The notes beneath the pieces were generated by a model that did not search any database, was not told where the DNA came from, and worked only from the letters and a program-made list of their open reading frames with translations. This document shows, piece after piece, positions 45,394-57,628 of a stretch of 64,000 nucleotides of DNA. A program made the position numbers and the translations under genes. The stretch covers positions 1 through 64,000 of the forward strand of contig WOGZ01000100.1 in the NCBI GenBank assembly GCA_009733775.1. The letters run 5' to 3'. Position 1 is the stretch's first letter; the number at the start of each line of letters is the position of its first letter. This DNA is from Alectoria sarmentosa (Eukaryota > Ascomycota > Lecanoromycetes > Lecanorales > Parmeliaceae).

Positions 45394-47402
45394 TCCCGAT
45401 CGGAACCTTTGCTGTAGACGTGGTATCGATGATGCGAGCCTGAAGTTTGGGTATCTTTTGACTTTCGGGGTGACCAATTCTACTGGGTCAACATAGTTCA
45501 GCATGATCTGCTCGCGGGCTCTAGCATTGCGCGCGCGGGTTGACTGGAATTTTCGAGCCTTCGTCCTGGGTGCTCACATTGGAGATTTTGTCCTTGTTGA
45601 TGACGACTTGGCGCTGTGGTGGAGCTCCGCCCTGCTACCTGGCGCGGGTGTTTGACATTGGCCGCACATCTTGGACTTGACAATATCTCCAGTGATTCAA
45701 CTGGTCAAGTGTTTGATTGGAGGGACGAACAGACTCCGCTCTGGGCGAAGGGAATTTCGAACATATCTATCTATCCGATGCGGCATGATGTCAGGGAATC
45801 AGGACGATACCAGCTGCTATTGCCAATCAGCAGATCTGACCCGTCGTACATGGAAATTCAACTGTCGAGGGCGCTCTTCAAACCTATCTCAAAGCCGTGA
45901 AGCAAGTCCAAAAAGCCAGAAGTCAAGAAAATAGTGCTATTTTTGGCAACAGTCCGAGGGCAGTTTCGATACTCTCGCCACGACTCGTTATTTATATAAG
46001 ATTCAGCCCTTCTTTGACCTGTAATCCGAAGAAACAATCCCCGGAAATCACACTCATCGAGAAAGCAGATCATGATTGAATCCTGCTTCTCGAGTCGTTT
46101 CCTGTATCTGAACCAAAACCTCCCACGCGATTTTTGGCATACTTTTTTCGCTATTCGGTGTCCATCGTTTGATTTCTGCAAACGAAATATGTTTCTGGAC
46201 AAATGTTGCCTTCCTTGATACTTGATGTCCACAATGACTTGGGATAACCCAACGTTTCCACATCCCTTAGAACAAGCGCGGACCCGGCAAAGTGGACCTG
46301 GTCAGCTTTCCTTTCCCGCTTTTCTACGACTTGACATGGACCGAAGGCCAAGGCTGAAGTTTGCTGCCCATAAGGAGTGGCAATCTACCGAAACGTTGGA
46401 ACGCTACCTCGATATGATAAAGATCAGGGAAAGTATCCCTCGGTCCCCCCTAAAAGTAATCTAGTATGGGGGCACTCCAGAGCTGAGGACTATTTTTCGC
46501 ATATTCACGTCACTAGAGGAGCTCTGGAAAGGGTTCAACATGACGTAACGCGCGGAAATGACGGCCTAAGTTGGTCAGCGGGCTATGTGCATAGCTGTTG
46601 TGAAGACACGCCACGAGAGTTCGTGAGACCCTGGGAGGAGCAGAACAGAAGGTGACATGTTTCGGGTTCTATTCGGAGCCTATGGTGACCCCAGAGTTCC
46701 CTCCGCTTGCCATAGTTATCAGAAAGAAATGAGAGAAGAATGGACGCCTACAACGACGCAGCATACCGGAAGAGAAAGTGGGAGCATTTTCAAACGTGTA
46801 CACCAAACTCCGTCAGATCCCCAACGAAAGAAATATTGTAAACAACAAAACCACTCCAATCACATCACAGAAGTCTCCAAGCAGCGTTGCTACTTTCTAG
46901 TCTCGTAGATCGACCGAGTACAGCACGTGAGCCTCTGGTCCATTACGTAAACCACCCCTGCTCGTTTACACGGCGCCTGTACCATGTTTGCGTCATGCAA
47001 AGGATCTGGACCACATCTATGATCTCAAACGCGATTTGAGATCTAGGAAGAAGATACTTTATCCCTCGTGCCACTCAGAGCCCAGAGCCGCACAACTCAT
47101 CGCCAACTACGATTGTGAGATGGGCTGATGGGACGCGTGTGGCAGCGCAAGTATCTCATGTCTTGCATAATGGAATCGCAAATGGTGCGCGTTTCCAACA
47201 GACCGGCGCGGCAGACGCATCGTCATCAGCCGATAAGCGCTTCACCATGTGGGCCATGCATGCAGTACCAGCAGTATACTACACGAGTTAGCCTTTCTTT
47301 CCACGCGCCAAATAAAGGCAGGTCGATACATTTTGATCTCACGCAACCACCCACCGTATTGTCAGCTCGGTCAAACAAGATCAGTGCGATCTGAAAAAGA
47401 AA
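45394..47402. other. 2 kb gene-free region
   Basis: Several overlapping frames of 60-125 codons on both strands, none with recognisable domains. Presumed promoter of the secreted-protein gene at the right edge. Confidence 0.45.
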
Positions 47403-47960
47403 ATGCCTTTGCAATTGGCAGCAAGCATACTCTCATCAATACTACTTACGCTAGTCCTCGCAGCCTCCGCAAGCGCAGCCACGCCCCTAACGCCCAACGT
47501 CACCCTCCCACCCTCTCTCTCCATCTCCAACATCAACGACTACACGCCCCCGCAACACAAATGCACGAAGCCCGGATTTTTCAAATCCGACCACCGACCC
47601 ACGTGGGCGGAATGCTACCGGGCGATCCGCACCCTGCCCTCGTCGTACGACAGCGGCTCCTTCCATAACTACGGCTATAACGACGGCTACCGGCTGCCGC
47701 GGACGGAGAAGTTTGGCCGATGCCGGGCGCAGGTCGAGATCAAGGAGGGCACGGTCGCGGTCAGCAGTTGGGTCACCGTGGTGTCGTCGTTGGACCAGCT
47801 GAGCATCTTGTGTCGGCAGCATTCGTCGCTGGGGGATCGGACGTCCGGTTGGATGCTTATGGGGCTGGAGGATCGGATCAAGGTGTCTTTGCTTGGGCCG
47901 GATGATCCTTATTTCGGGGGAGGGACGGGGCTGTTTCTGAACGCGACGGAGGTGGAGTGA
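47403..47960 (+). CDS. Secreted four-cysteine protein, 185 residues
   Basis: Single exon. A clear signal peptide (MPLQLAASILSSILLTLVLAASASA) is followed by a proline/threonine-rich spacer. The mature domain has four cysteines in the contexts HKCTKPGFF, WAECYRA, FGRCRAQVEI and SILCRQHS, with a conserved-looking HNYGYNDGYRLPRTEKFG stretch in the middle. The even cysteine number suggests two disulphides. G+C-rich, C-ending codons over the 5' two thirds support real coding. The pattern matches small secreted proteins of plant- or surface-associated fungi, but no function can be given. Its neighbours within 2 kb are gene-free or decayed. Confidence 0.8.
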   Translation: MPLQLAASILSSILLTLVLAASASAATPLTPNVTLPPSLSISNINDYTPPQHKCTKPGFFKSDHRPTWAECYRAIRTLPSSYDSGSFHNYGYNDGYRLPRTEKFGRCRAQVEIKEGTVAVSSWVTVVSSLDQLSILCRQHSSLGDRTSGWMLMGLEDRIKVSLLGPDDPYFGGGTGLFLNATEVE

Positions 47961-48482
47961 GTGACGGGTTGGGGCTTTTGATGTGGAGATGGCGTTGAAT
48001 AGAGAGATGGAGGCAAATAAGCATGATTAGGCCGTCACAATGGCATTTTTGAGTGCTGTTGACGATATTGCGAGTCAGTCCGCGGCCAGCTGCATTGGAT
48101 GAAGGGTATCCTAACTTGTCGACTCATCATTGCTATCGTACAGACCTGCTCTCGTAGATAAGAAAGCTGGGGAGGGTAGATTAGGCGCCGCAAATATTGT
48201 TCCCGGACCATAGCCCTTGACAACAAAAGGCCGCAACTTAGTGTTCGTGTTCGTACACGTACGCCATCATCCTCCACCGCCAGATATTCATTTGATTCTC
48301 TCCCACTTCTTCGTTGTGATATAGAGGGCTTCGTTCTCTTCAATTTGTCATATGAGGAGGATTTCGAATTCATGTCCTGGTAAATTAAGTGCTAAGTTGG
48401 CCTGACGTTCGTTTGTCAGCTCTTGAAAGTAGCAAGTTGCGAGCGGCCATGCCTATCGGGGCTCCGTAGAGGCGAACAACGA
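47961..48482. other. Intergenic region, nothing recognised
   Basis: Short frames only; 3' flank of the secreted-protein gene. Confidence 0.45.
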
Positions 48483-48968
48483 CTAAGAAGACCCCGATCT
48501 TCTCTTCCACTTTGCGTCGTGCTCTCTCTCAATTGTAAACGCCTCTTTTACGTCCATAGCCAAAGTATCGGCGCCCCTTGCTAACAACAGCTCCACGACG
48601 TCCAGGTAGCCGTCCTCAGCCGCTGCGTGTAATGCAAACCCTATAACGAAATTCTCTTGTAGGCTGTAATTGTACGGCTGGTTCTGGTAGTGACGAAGAA
48701 CCTCCCAGGTTTGCACGTTTCGTTCTATGGTAGACGTCTTTGAATCAAATACTCTCTTTTCTGATATTGTCATCTCAATTCTTTTCAAACTTGCAGTGCA
48801 CTTGTTTGCATCTCTGGATCCAAAATATTCGATTTCAAATGCGAACGATTTAATTGCATTGACCGCTATCGTGAGGGCGACCAGTGCAGTATTCTGCTTT
48901 GCAGAGAGTATACTGCTTTGCCAGAACAAGGAACAGACATTAGGCCAAGAAGCGATTGAGATGGTCAA
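48483..48968 (-). pseudogene. Ankyrin-repeat fragment
   Basis: A 161-residue frame whose C-terminal half contains one clear ankyrin repeat (FALHAAAEDGYLDVVELLLARGADTL split over about 30 residues), preceded by a helical segment and a hydrophobic start. Ankyrin proteins usually carry several repeats; here one repeat is followed directly by a charged tail and stop. I read it as the remnant of a larger ankyrin protein, possibly of NACHT/NLR-like type where such helical N-terminal regions are common; that last point is speculative. Confidence 0.4.
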
Positions 48969-50396
48969 GAGCGATGAATAGAGTTATGGACGAGCTGTCT
49001 GGCCAATCAGAAGCACTGGCTATAAAAAGCAGCACTACAAAACAATCAGATGGCATGAACAACGAAGCTCCAAGGTCAGGGACACAGAAGCGGACACGAG
49101 GTCGAGAAATCCAGCATACCACCTTCACTTCGCAGTAGGATCCCATAAGTGGGGGATGCGTTGCCTGACATGCAAGCCTATCACCACTCGACCGGGACGG
49201 TGGAAGTCTGGGCCCAACGTAGCAAATACTAAGGTACCACCCCCGAGGCGTGAGTATGAGCTCGATGCCATCTTCGTATCTGTAGACACCCTATCGCAGG
49301 AATGAGGGATGCCGGAAGCAAGGAAGCTGCGATTGCACTGTGAGGTTGAAGCCAGGGCGGTGCTATTTACCACTCCGCTCCATGTTCGGAGTACGAGGAA
49401 TTTCGACAGCACTTCATCCTAACGAGAATCAGAATTTCGGCCAACAATGGGCAGAGGAAAGGAAAAATAATGGAATGTCAAGGTAAGGCAGCGCCATGGC
49501 CCAAATTAGATCCCATCGATTCTCTTAAGCCAAATCTGCTCACTCCACAGTGGCTGAGCCGTTCACGAGAGCGCCATCTGGTACCTGCTGTTTCTCAACG
49601 AGATTGGGAGTCTCCTGGTATTGGTATTGCTATAGTAATGTGTTTCAGCTTTGAATTTTGTTGTATTAAATCTAGGACCTAGCTGACTGGAAGACAAGGG
49701 AGCTTGGCGGGCCGATTCTAGATTAGCGCATGGAGATCTGCCGAGGAGCCTCCGATTTGCTAGAGGATACTGGGATACTCGTGTGACATTCTCTCTTTCC
49801 CTGCACCTGCCATCCTCCATCGTGGCTTCTACATCAGCGACAGTACACCTCGGCTTTCAGCTGGCATCGGAGCATCACAGAGCATCGCCGACTCCTGCAC
49901 TCCATCTGATGTCAGTATGGGCCTGTAATCTTGGCCGGTGCCTGGAGATGGAGACACCAGAAGCCCCTTGGCACCGGCTGTTGTGACACCTTCCTAATGG
50001 AGAGACCCGAATATGCCTCATGCTGTCATGGTGCCTTGATCTCTACGATAGATATTCCGGGCTCCAATGGCAACGAGTTGTTCCTGCTTTAAAAACGCAG
50101 GAGGAGGCGAAATTTCAATACCACACAGCCACATCTATGGAAGATCGGGCAGGTCATGGGCCGGTGAAGGCAGTGCCTGCCTTTTTTGGCTTCTCGTTTG
50201 CCTTTGAAGGTGGGGTATCACACGGAGCAAGCCCTTTGCCAAGACGGTCATGAGCGAATTATGTTTATCTTGGAGTGACACCAGCTGTCTCCTTCACTAT
50301 ATATGCTCTCCCAAGTACCCTTCTTCAGGTATACTCATATCCATATATTCTCTCTAGTACTTGATCTTCAAGTACTTGTATCCCTTAAGCGCCGTC
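48969..50396. other. Intergenic region upstream of the carboxypeptidase gene
   Basis: No gene supported. The last 100 bp before the carboxypeptidase start has TATA-like ACTATATATGC near 50295 and CT-rich tracts. Confidence 0.45.
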
Positions 50397-52242
50397 ATGC
50401 GTGCTGCAGTCTATTTCTCGACATTCCTATGCGCATCTTCAGCTGCAGCTTCTGGTGCCATCGATGCCTTCAAACGAGTTGACAGAGTCCTAGAGCCTAG
50501 AGCCGCCGCCCAGCACAAGGCGCCGGTCCATAGCCACGAGCGTCTACAGAAGCGTGCATCACCTTATTTGAACAACGTCACAGAGAGTGAGCACACAGAA
50601 ATGCATCACTGGGCAGATGCTGACTAGGCGTAAGAGTTTGTTGTGGATGGCACTAAGATCCCAGACGTTGATGTATGTTGAACACAACACAGGATGGCTC
50701 AATGAACTTACAAGCATGCAGTTCGATGTCGGCGAGTCGTATGCCGGATTGGTACCAATCTCATCCGCTGCCAACGAGACTCGGAAGCTCTTCTTTTGGT
50801 ACGTCTGATTCGGGACTATGCCTTGTACCACGCTTACCACCGACATCTAGGTTCTTTCCCTCAACAAATCCCGCTGCTACAGACGAGATTGTGATCTGGT
50901 AAGGTAGCCGGGCTTGTTCGTTCTGGTTCACTGGCTGATTCATTGCTTCTAGGTTCAACGGTGGCCCTGGTTGCAGTTCCCTCAGCGGTCTCCTCACCGA
51001 GAATGGTCCTTTCACGTGGCAAGCCGGTACATTTGCTCCTACCAAGAATCCCTACACATGGGTGAACTTGACAAACATGCTTTGGGTTGAGCAACCTGTG
51101 GGCGTTGGATTCACCCAAGGGACTCCGGACATTGTGAATGAGGTGGAGCTTGCTCAACAATTCATGGGATTCTACAAGAACTGGGTCGACGATTTTCAGG
51201 TCCAGGGCAGCAAGGTCTACGTCACGGGTGAAAGCTACGGCGGGTACTATGTACCTTACGTAGCGGATGCTTTCATCAATGCCAATGACACGACGTACTA
51301 CAACCTCGCGGGAGTGGCAATCAATGATCCTATTCTTGGTGATGGAGACCTGCAGCAGGAGGGTGGGTTGCCCATGTTACTTTACTGGATATCTCTTCTT
51401 ACTCATTATTAGTACCTGTCGTGCCATATCTGAACCATTGGGAAAACACGTTCGCCCTGAACGAGAGCTTTATGGCCGCAGCTCAAGAGCGCGCCGACTC
51501 TTGCGGATATACTGACTACATCAACACCTACCTCACCTTCCCACCACCTGGTCCATTGCCGTTGCCCAAAAACAGCTCTCTCGACTGTGACCTCTTCGAC
51601 GATGTGTTCTCTGCCGCGCTTGAAGTTAACCCATGCTTCAACATCTACCACATTCTTGACACATGCCCTCATCTCTTCAACGTTCTCGGCATAGTCAATC
51701 AAGGCGACTACTTCCCTCCAGGAGCGCAAGTTTACTTCAACCGCAGCGATGTGCAAGCCGCTATCAATGCGCCCGTTGGTACAAACTGGATGCAATGCAC
51801 AAACACCAATGTCTTTGAAGGTCCTTACGGCAACAATTCTCAAGGTGACGAATCACTGGGTCCAGCTCAAGATGGAGTTCTGGCACATGTCATTGAGTCC
51901 ACTAATAATACCATCATCGGTGTCGGAGGCTTGGATTATTTGCTTCCGATCAACGGCACCCTGTTGGCGCTGCAGAACATGACGTGGAATGGGCTTCAAG
52001 GTTTTCAGACCCCGCCGTCAAATAGCTTCTTCGTTCCCTATCACCCGGAGTACAATCTGGGTTTCCTTGCGGGAGCTGGTGACCTTGGCTTATGGGTAAC
52101 GGAACGAGGCTTGACCTTCTATCATGTTGACCTGGCAGGACACGGTAAGCTTCTCCAGACGCTGCAATACAATAGAACGCTAAAATTCCTTAAGAGTTAC
52201 CTGGGTATACACCAGGGGCTGCGTACAGAGTCGTCGAGTTGA
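50397..52242 (+). CDS. Secreted serine carboxypeptidase (peptidase family S10)
   Basis: Removes C-terminal residues from peptides outside the cell or in the vacuole. Six exons (50397-50586, 50635-50672, 50722-50798, 50851-50898, 50953-51362, 51413-52242), 530 residues. A signal peptide (MRAAVYFSTFLCASSAAASG) precedes a short pro-region with KR. The catalytic triad is visible: Ser212 in GESYGGYY, Asp429 in GVGGLDYLLPINGT and His498 in DLAGHGK. The substrate-binding FNGGPGCSSLSG and NMLWVEQPVGVGF motifs are intact. Two introns split tryptophan codons (FFW and VIW), a good check on the model. Many N-x-S/T sites fit a secreted glycoprotein. The Asp and His contexts differ from carboxypeptidase Y but fit the fungal KEX1/CpdS-like secreted subgroup. 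Confidence 0.92.
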
Positions 52243-53255
52243 TGCTGGGAAGGATTTCGTCCTTGAGCCAAACAGGAGACTTCACCACCCAGACGGGCAA
52301 TTACACAGGCACAGTGCCCCTCACGAAGCGCGAAGGGTATGGTCGTATGATAAACCATGGACTGAGGGATTATGCGTGATTGCAGGGTTGATAATAGTAT
52401 TACAGCTTGCCTAGAATAATCCTACAGGTCTAGATCATGCGAGTCTCTCAGTCTTGCGAGATGTCAGAATACTTCTCGTCTTCAAGCAAAGGCGGCTACC
52501 AACGTCATACCTAATGTCATTTAAGGCGATGTCACTCTACGTGATGCGGGTCGTTCTTCTTTGACTTGCAGGTTTCTCGATGTATTGAGCTTGGGGCAAT
52601 CCAAATTTGAGCCCGTCGGAAATCATTGGCTGAAGGGAAGAATGAGCTCAAAGAAGACAAAGCATTAAAAGCCTGAAGAACACCCAAAAGGTAGAAAACC
52701 CCACAACTATGATGCTTTTGAACTTTGCATTGCTCGGAGACTGTCGTTTCTGAAAGTCTCCTTCCATAATTGACCAAAAATGTCTGGGCTCTATCATTTT
52801 TTAACTTCTTCGACTACAGCAAATCTAGTTCAAGTGTTATTGAATCCAAAGTCGGGTGTCACCCCGGTTTTGACGCTTTTGAAACTTTCACCATCAACTG
52901 CTACCAACCACCCCAGGGTCTTTTTTCCGCCTCTTCCGGCTGGTTTACGTTGTGCGCCATTTTTTGTGACGCTCTATGGCATCTGTTTCGTGGAAATGGA
53001 GGCTGTCCGAACCATGTCAAGGTTTTCGGCCGCTCTAAGCCACAACCACAACTACAACACGCTAAAACTGAGGTTGAGACGTGAGCGGCAGCTTTGAAGA
53101 ATATAAAAAGGTTCCTTCCGAATGATTCGCGTTCATTTGCTGAGCCAATTGTTCGTCACTCACTACCGCTATCAGGACTAAAAGGCAATCGTACTCGTCG
53201 AATCCCTTGCCCGCCACCCAAAATCCCACGTCCCTCGTCTTTTTCATCCCCCAAA
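52243..53255. other. Intergenic region, nothing recognised
   Basis: 3' flank of the carboxypeptidase gene, then about 0.8 kb with only short frames. No repeat stands out. Confidence 0.45.
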
Positions 53256-53740
53256 ATGCAGCTTTCCCTCGTCATTACCCTTTTTCTCTCCTCTCCACTC
53301 TCCACTCTCCTCATCCTGACCACCGCGCAAGAAAGCGCCGACGCCAATAACTGCTCAACTTTCGAACCAACCTCGGCCTACGAAATCTACTCCTCCTTCA
53401 CCTTCTCCGTCTCCCAAGACGCCGGCAACACCAATAAACAAGACCTCGTCGTCGCCTTCGCCGGCCTCCCCTGCTCCGGCCCCCAGCCCCTTTAGCTTCG
53501 AATTCAACTTCCAACCCCAGTCCGCCTACTCTTCAAAAGGCCAGCAGGGCCAGATCGGCATGTCCCGCGTCCTCGACACGCTGGACTTGGGGAAACGCGC
53601 CGACGTGGAATTCGGTCGAGCCCGCTGACGGGGACCCTGGTGGGGACGTTTTGAGTTGCCGACGGGATAATTACTGCAAGGAGGAAACTAAGACCAGTCG
53701 CATTACAGTATCTCTCGATGTCTGTCAGACTACCCAATAA
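53256..53740 (+). pseudogene. Frameshifted small secreted protein gene
   Basis: Begins with a good signal peptide (MQLSLVITLFLSSPLSTLLI, cleavage near TTAQ). The mature region has a cysteine near its start (NNCSTFEPTSAYEIYSSFTF) and reads AGLPCSGP before the frame ends in TAG at 53493-53495. Protein-like sequence continues in a second frame (FSFEFNFQPQSAYSSKG ... VLDTLDLGKRADVEF) and then a third (VEPADGDPGGDVLSCRRDNYC ... SLDVCQTTQ) to a stop at 53738-53740. Two small indels, near 53478-53493 and 53608-53620, explain this. C-ending codons persist through the first two frames, so the damage looks recent or is assembly error in C/G-rich runs. About 155 residues in the undamaged state. Confidence 0.6.
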
Positions 53741-53746
53741 TCGCAA

Positions 53747-54707
53747 TCAACGACATGCAACAACTTCGTCAACCCGGACCTCGTCGTCATCCACAAAATC
53801 AGTCAAAGCTTTAGGTGGAACACCCCATTTTGCCACCAATTCTTTTGAGTAGCTCCTGCCGTAGCACTCCGTGATATTATTCTCCGGACGAGACAGCCAA
53901 GCTCCTAGGGGTGAAGCTTGACCATACTTTATCAGCATGGACTGGAAAGCGTCGCTCAGATCTACGTGCCATGGTCAGTATTCTGTGGCATCCAGAGATG
54001 ATCACCGCCCACCACTGAGTTCCATTGGTGAGGATATGCCTAAAGTGTATGCACATGAGATATCTGGATCGGCCGTCTCGAAATTTCGTGCACGCGATAG
54101 ATGTAAGCCCTCAGGAAGAGGAGTCCCTAGCATAGAAAGGTCAAAAAGGGTTCTGAGTGGTATCTGGGGTTGATGAGCGGTCACCTTCAGGGATTTCCCA
54201 CACATATTGCTGCTCAGGAGCTTTGTAGTCCGCTGGGAAGTCTGGTTCGGGGTTGCCGACCATAAGAAAAAGAGCTAGGTCATAGCACATGCGATAATGT
54301 CTTATTGGCCATTTAACTTCTACAATGAGCATTGGCCGTGGTTGTTTGGAGGATGACTTGGACTTACATGGGTCATCTGGGTGTATGAGCCCATCCTCCG
54401 CTACAAGGGCCTCTCCAATCTCGGTAAATTCTGATTCAAGAGTCCAGGTGTCCGAAAAGTTCAGAGTTCCCTTTATCGCTTCGCCCCCGGGATTCAAGTC
54501 GACATACTTTTGCAATCTCCAACATCGGCAACGGGCAAGATATACCAGTCTCGATGGAAAATGGAGAAGCGGTGCACGACAAGATAGATGTGCGACAGTA
54601 CTTTTCACTGGGGTCCTTTTCGCAAGTGTCATCCTACAAGCGAAAACGCTCCAGTTTTTCGTCCCGGCGAGAATCGACTTATAGCCCAACAGGGCCAGGC
54701 AGCTCAT
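53747..54707 (-). CDS. Unrecognised three-exon protein
   Basis: Exons 54707-54185, 54126-54013 and 53961-53747; introns of 58 and 51 nt have GT/AG ends and TGAC-type branch sites, and joining keeps one frame. I recognise no family. Visible features: YVDLNPGGEAIKGTLNFSDTW, a serine/lysine stretch (KSKSSSKQPRP), MLIVEVKWPIRHYRMCYDLA, PEGTPLPEGLHLSRARNFE across the first junction, and a C-terminal DLSDAFQSMLIKYG ... AKWGVPPKALTDFVDDDEVRVDE. The N-terminal ~60 residues are doubtful and the true start may be a later ATG or another exon. It converges on the secreted-protein pseudogene with only six bases between the two stops. The soluble composition suggests an intracellular protein. Confidence 0.5.
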
Positions 54708-55721
54708 ATTCTTCCGATGTCAAATTTTGGCAAGATAAATGCTGCAGCTGGATATTTTAAGATGAAGAGCTCTGCCTTCGCAGCTCTGTACGTTTTACGA
54801 ATCCTTACATAATCAGAGATAGCTCTTTGAGAGTGAGTTTGAGAAACTGCACCAACTCTGTTGGAACATCCCGGACTCCACTACGCCCCACGGTCAGGCG
54901 TGGCTTTTATAAGGCTCCCCTACTCAAGCTGTTATAGCTTTTTCTCAGTGTTTCCATTCATCGGTTTCACATTTGTCTCAGTGCCTCCGCGTGAGTCCGT
55001 ACTCTGTGGCGAGAAATGACCTTTAGACGGATGAAAGGATGTTTGCGTGGTCTAAGTCCTCAATGAGCTCAAAAAAACAGGGATCGTGGAGGATGCAACT
55101 GCATAGATGGTGCGATGGTTTCCTGAGATGGGTTGAAATACGACTGGTCCTTGTTTTCCTCCGGGTAGTCCTTATCCTCAGTGCCACGAAAGCCACACTC
55201 GGAGAGGCTTTTTTAGAGCCAGGGGGACACTAGTTGTGTCGGCTTGAACACCTTACTCCAAGATCCCACCCATCCTCGGCGTTCTCGACCACAATGCCGA
55301 CGAGCCATGATTCACTTCAACGAAAGGTCAACTTCAAGATGACGGTCACGTCAGTGAAGATGTCCACTTGGTCTTGTCCCACCAAAGGAGATCTCGCTAA
55401 GGTGTCTGTCTCTTCTTCAGCCCCCGCTTGAACGCGGGATTGAGAGGAAAACTTTTTCTATTTCGGAGGCGAAAGATAACTAGACTTTTTCGACCTAGCG
55501 GCGGGCATTATGAGCCCTAAGGTACCTTAGCGGAGGGCTTGCTTTGCGACAACTGTATCTAGCTGATACTCCAAATAATAACCGCTAATAAGCGGTTTCT
55601 TGGTAATGTAACCTATTATTGCTGAAGTTGGGAGGGTATCGACTGATTTGCTTCGAGGGCCGGCCAAATGGAGAGAGGGTGATAGGTACTAGTATTTATG
55701 GTGTGTGTGGATAGGGGCTTA
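54708..55721. other. Intergenic region beside the transposon pair
   Basis: No gene supported; frames of 60-75 codons only. Just before the element are GTGTGTGTGG and an ACTAGTATTTATG stretch. Confidence 0.45.
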
Positions 55722-56871
55722 CAGCTCGGTAGGGGTATACTAAAAGCCGGCGGGGGTGGGCACATTCTGAGTATATGCGATTCAGTAGGGGTACACGGAT
55801 ACGCTCAGCATATGCATCAACTTCATCGGGGGTAGGAATTTTTTCGGGGGTGTCAAATATTTTAAGAATTTTAGATTTTGGTGATAATCAATTATATAGC
55901 TTATGCGTAACATATGTTAATCAACAAATTAACACATACTCTTTATTTATTTTTTAAAATAAACTAAATATTCTCGCTCAATTCGAAAATATATATTTTT
56001 TATTTTTTTTTTGAAATTAAATACTTTATAAAAAAAATCAAAAAAAATCGACATATGCTCAATATATGTTTTTTTTTTTTTTTTTTAAATATTTTATATA
56101 TACTTTTTTAGTATATGTTCAGCATATACTTAATATATATTTTATATATATTTTATTTTATATATACTTAGCATATATTTAGTATATTTTTTAAAAATTA
56201 TTTATTTATATTTAACGTATATTTTATATATGTTTTTTTGATATATGTTTAGCATACAGTCGACGCTCGCTATAACGAAACGACAAAATCATCAATGTTA
56301 ATCCGTTATAGCGAGATTTCGTTATAGCGAAAATACGCTAAGCTCAATTTAGGTAAAGCTAAACATGAAGCTAGTATCTTAGTCATAAAACTTAATTAAT
56401 GCATGCTAAATTTTACATAAATCGAGAACTTTTTATATTTATACACATTTTATACGTGTATAATGTATGATTTTTGCATAAAATTCCGTTAATGTGAAGA
56501 AATAATTCCGTTATACGGTTATAGCGAGAGATTCCGTTATTTGTATGTAATTTTTGTGAAATCCGCGGGTTTCTTCCGTTGTATCGAGATTTCCGTTATA
56601 CCGAATTCCGTTATAGCGAGCGTCGACTGTATATTCAATATATGTTTTTTATATATATTTTTTTCAAAGCATATGTTTAACATATGCCCAGCATATGCTT
56701 CGTATATCTTCTTTAAACAAAACATCCATGCCCCCGAGATCCTTAAAGCTCGTCGGGGGTACAAGCATACGTTCGGCATATATTTGAACCTGATCAGGGG
56801 TAGAGTCGAATACGCTCGGCATATGCAAAGGCCGAACCCCCGCCGGCTTTTAGTGTACCCCTGTCGAGCTG
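55722..56871. mobile_element. Outer TA-flanked inverted-repeat element (non-autonomous, mariner-like)
   Basis: Terminal inverted repeats begin CAGCTCGG at 55722 and end CGAGCTG at 56871. Over the first 36 bp they match at about 33 positions, including a shared CTAAAAGCCGGCGGGGGT. A TA dinucleotide flanks each end (55720-55721 and 56872-56873), the target duplication expected of Tc1/mariner elements. Subterminal GGGGTA and CATATG-containing repeats also mirror each other. The interior is very AT-rich with repeated AGCATAT words and encodes no transposase, so the element is non-autonomous. It is split by a second element at 56257-56629. Confidence 0.75.
56257..56629. mobile_element. Inner nested MITE with perfect terminal inverted repeats
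   Basis: 373 bp. Both ends carry the 21-bp inverted repeat starting CAGTCGACGCTCGCTATAAC, with no mismatch, flanked by TA at 56255-56256 and 56630-56631. Several internal TTATAGCGA copies occur near both termini. It has no coding capacity, as expected of a miniature Tc1/mariner/pogo-type element. It lies inside the outer element's AT-rich core, so it inserted later. Confidence 0.85.
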
Positions 56872-56873
56872 TA

Positions 56874-57628
56874 ACCCATGTGGGGATGATGTGCAGTGGG
56901 GGCGTAAAGTGATACCCTTCGGAAGAGCATCGGAAGCTAGTTACATGCGCTACCCACATGTGGCTAGTCTAGCATGAGTCCTGATCCGAGCTCTTCTAGC
57001 AGTCTTTCCATGACCTTCAAGAACTCCCTCGCAGCCAACCTACACCCTTGGTATAAATTTCATTCCTACGCTCTTACACACTGACGTCTGTACTGTTCGC
57101 TGTTCTTATCGTCCCTTCTGCTATGACCGATGGTGGTGATAGAAGAACTTACGGCATTACTCAACTTTGACATAGGGTTTTTTTGCTCTTAGTTTCATTA
57201 TGGAGACTACAAATCTAGACCGATTAGATCATGTCTGTTCCAATAGCGATCGATCCCGACCTGATTTCAACCTGTTCCTGTCATTGGAAGTCTCAGATGT
57301 TCTCAATACGCGAAGTTGGTTCTTATGCTGTCCTGACCCACGTTGTCGCCGTTGCCAACCTGCTTCTCTATTCAGAACCTCGGAGCTGAATCAAATATTT
57401 TGGATTGTCTGAGTGACCACAACGCTTGTTTGCGATGTCCCACCCGACTTTCGGTACCGTGAGTGATTTCTTTGCAGAGCTTGGTGATAGATTATGAGCG
57501 CAATCTTTATTGGTATCTTATGAAAACTGCATTATCTCTTGACTTATAACAGCAGTTCAGAGACTACAGAACACAGAAACCACCGAACTGACTAGGTACT
57601 TGTATCTGACCGTGTACAATACACTATA
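56874..57628. other. Intergenic region, nothing recognised
   Basis: Between the transposon pair and the next decayed gene; short frames only. Confidence 0.45.
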
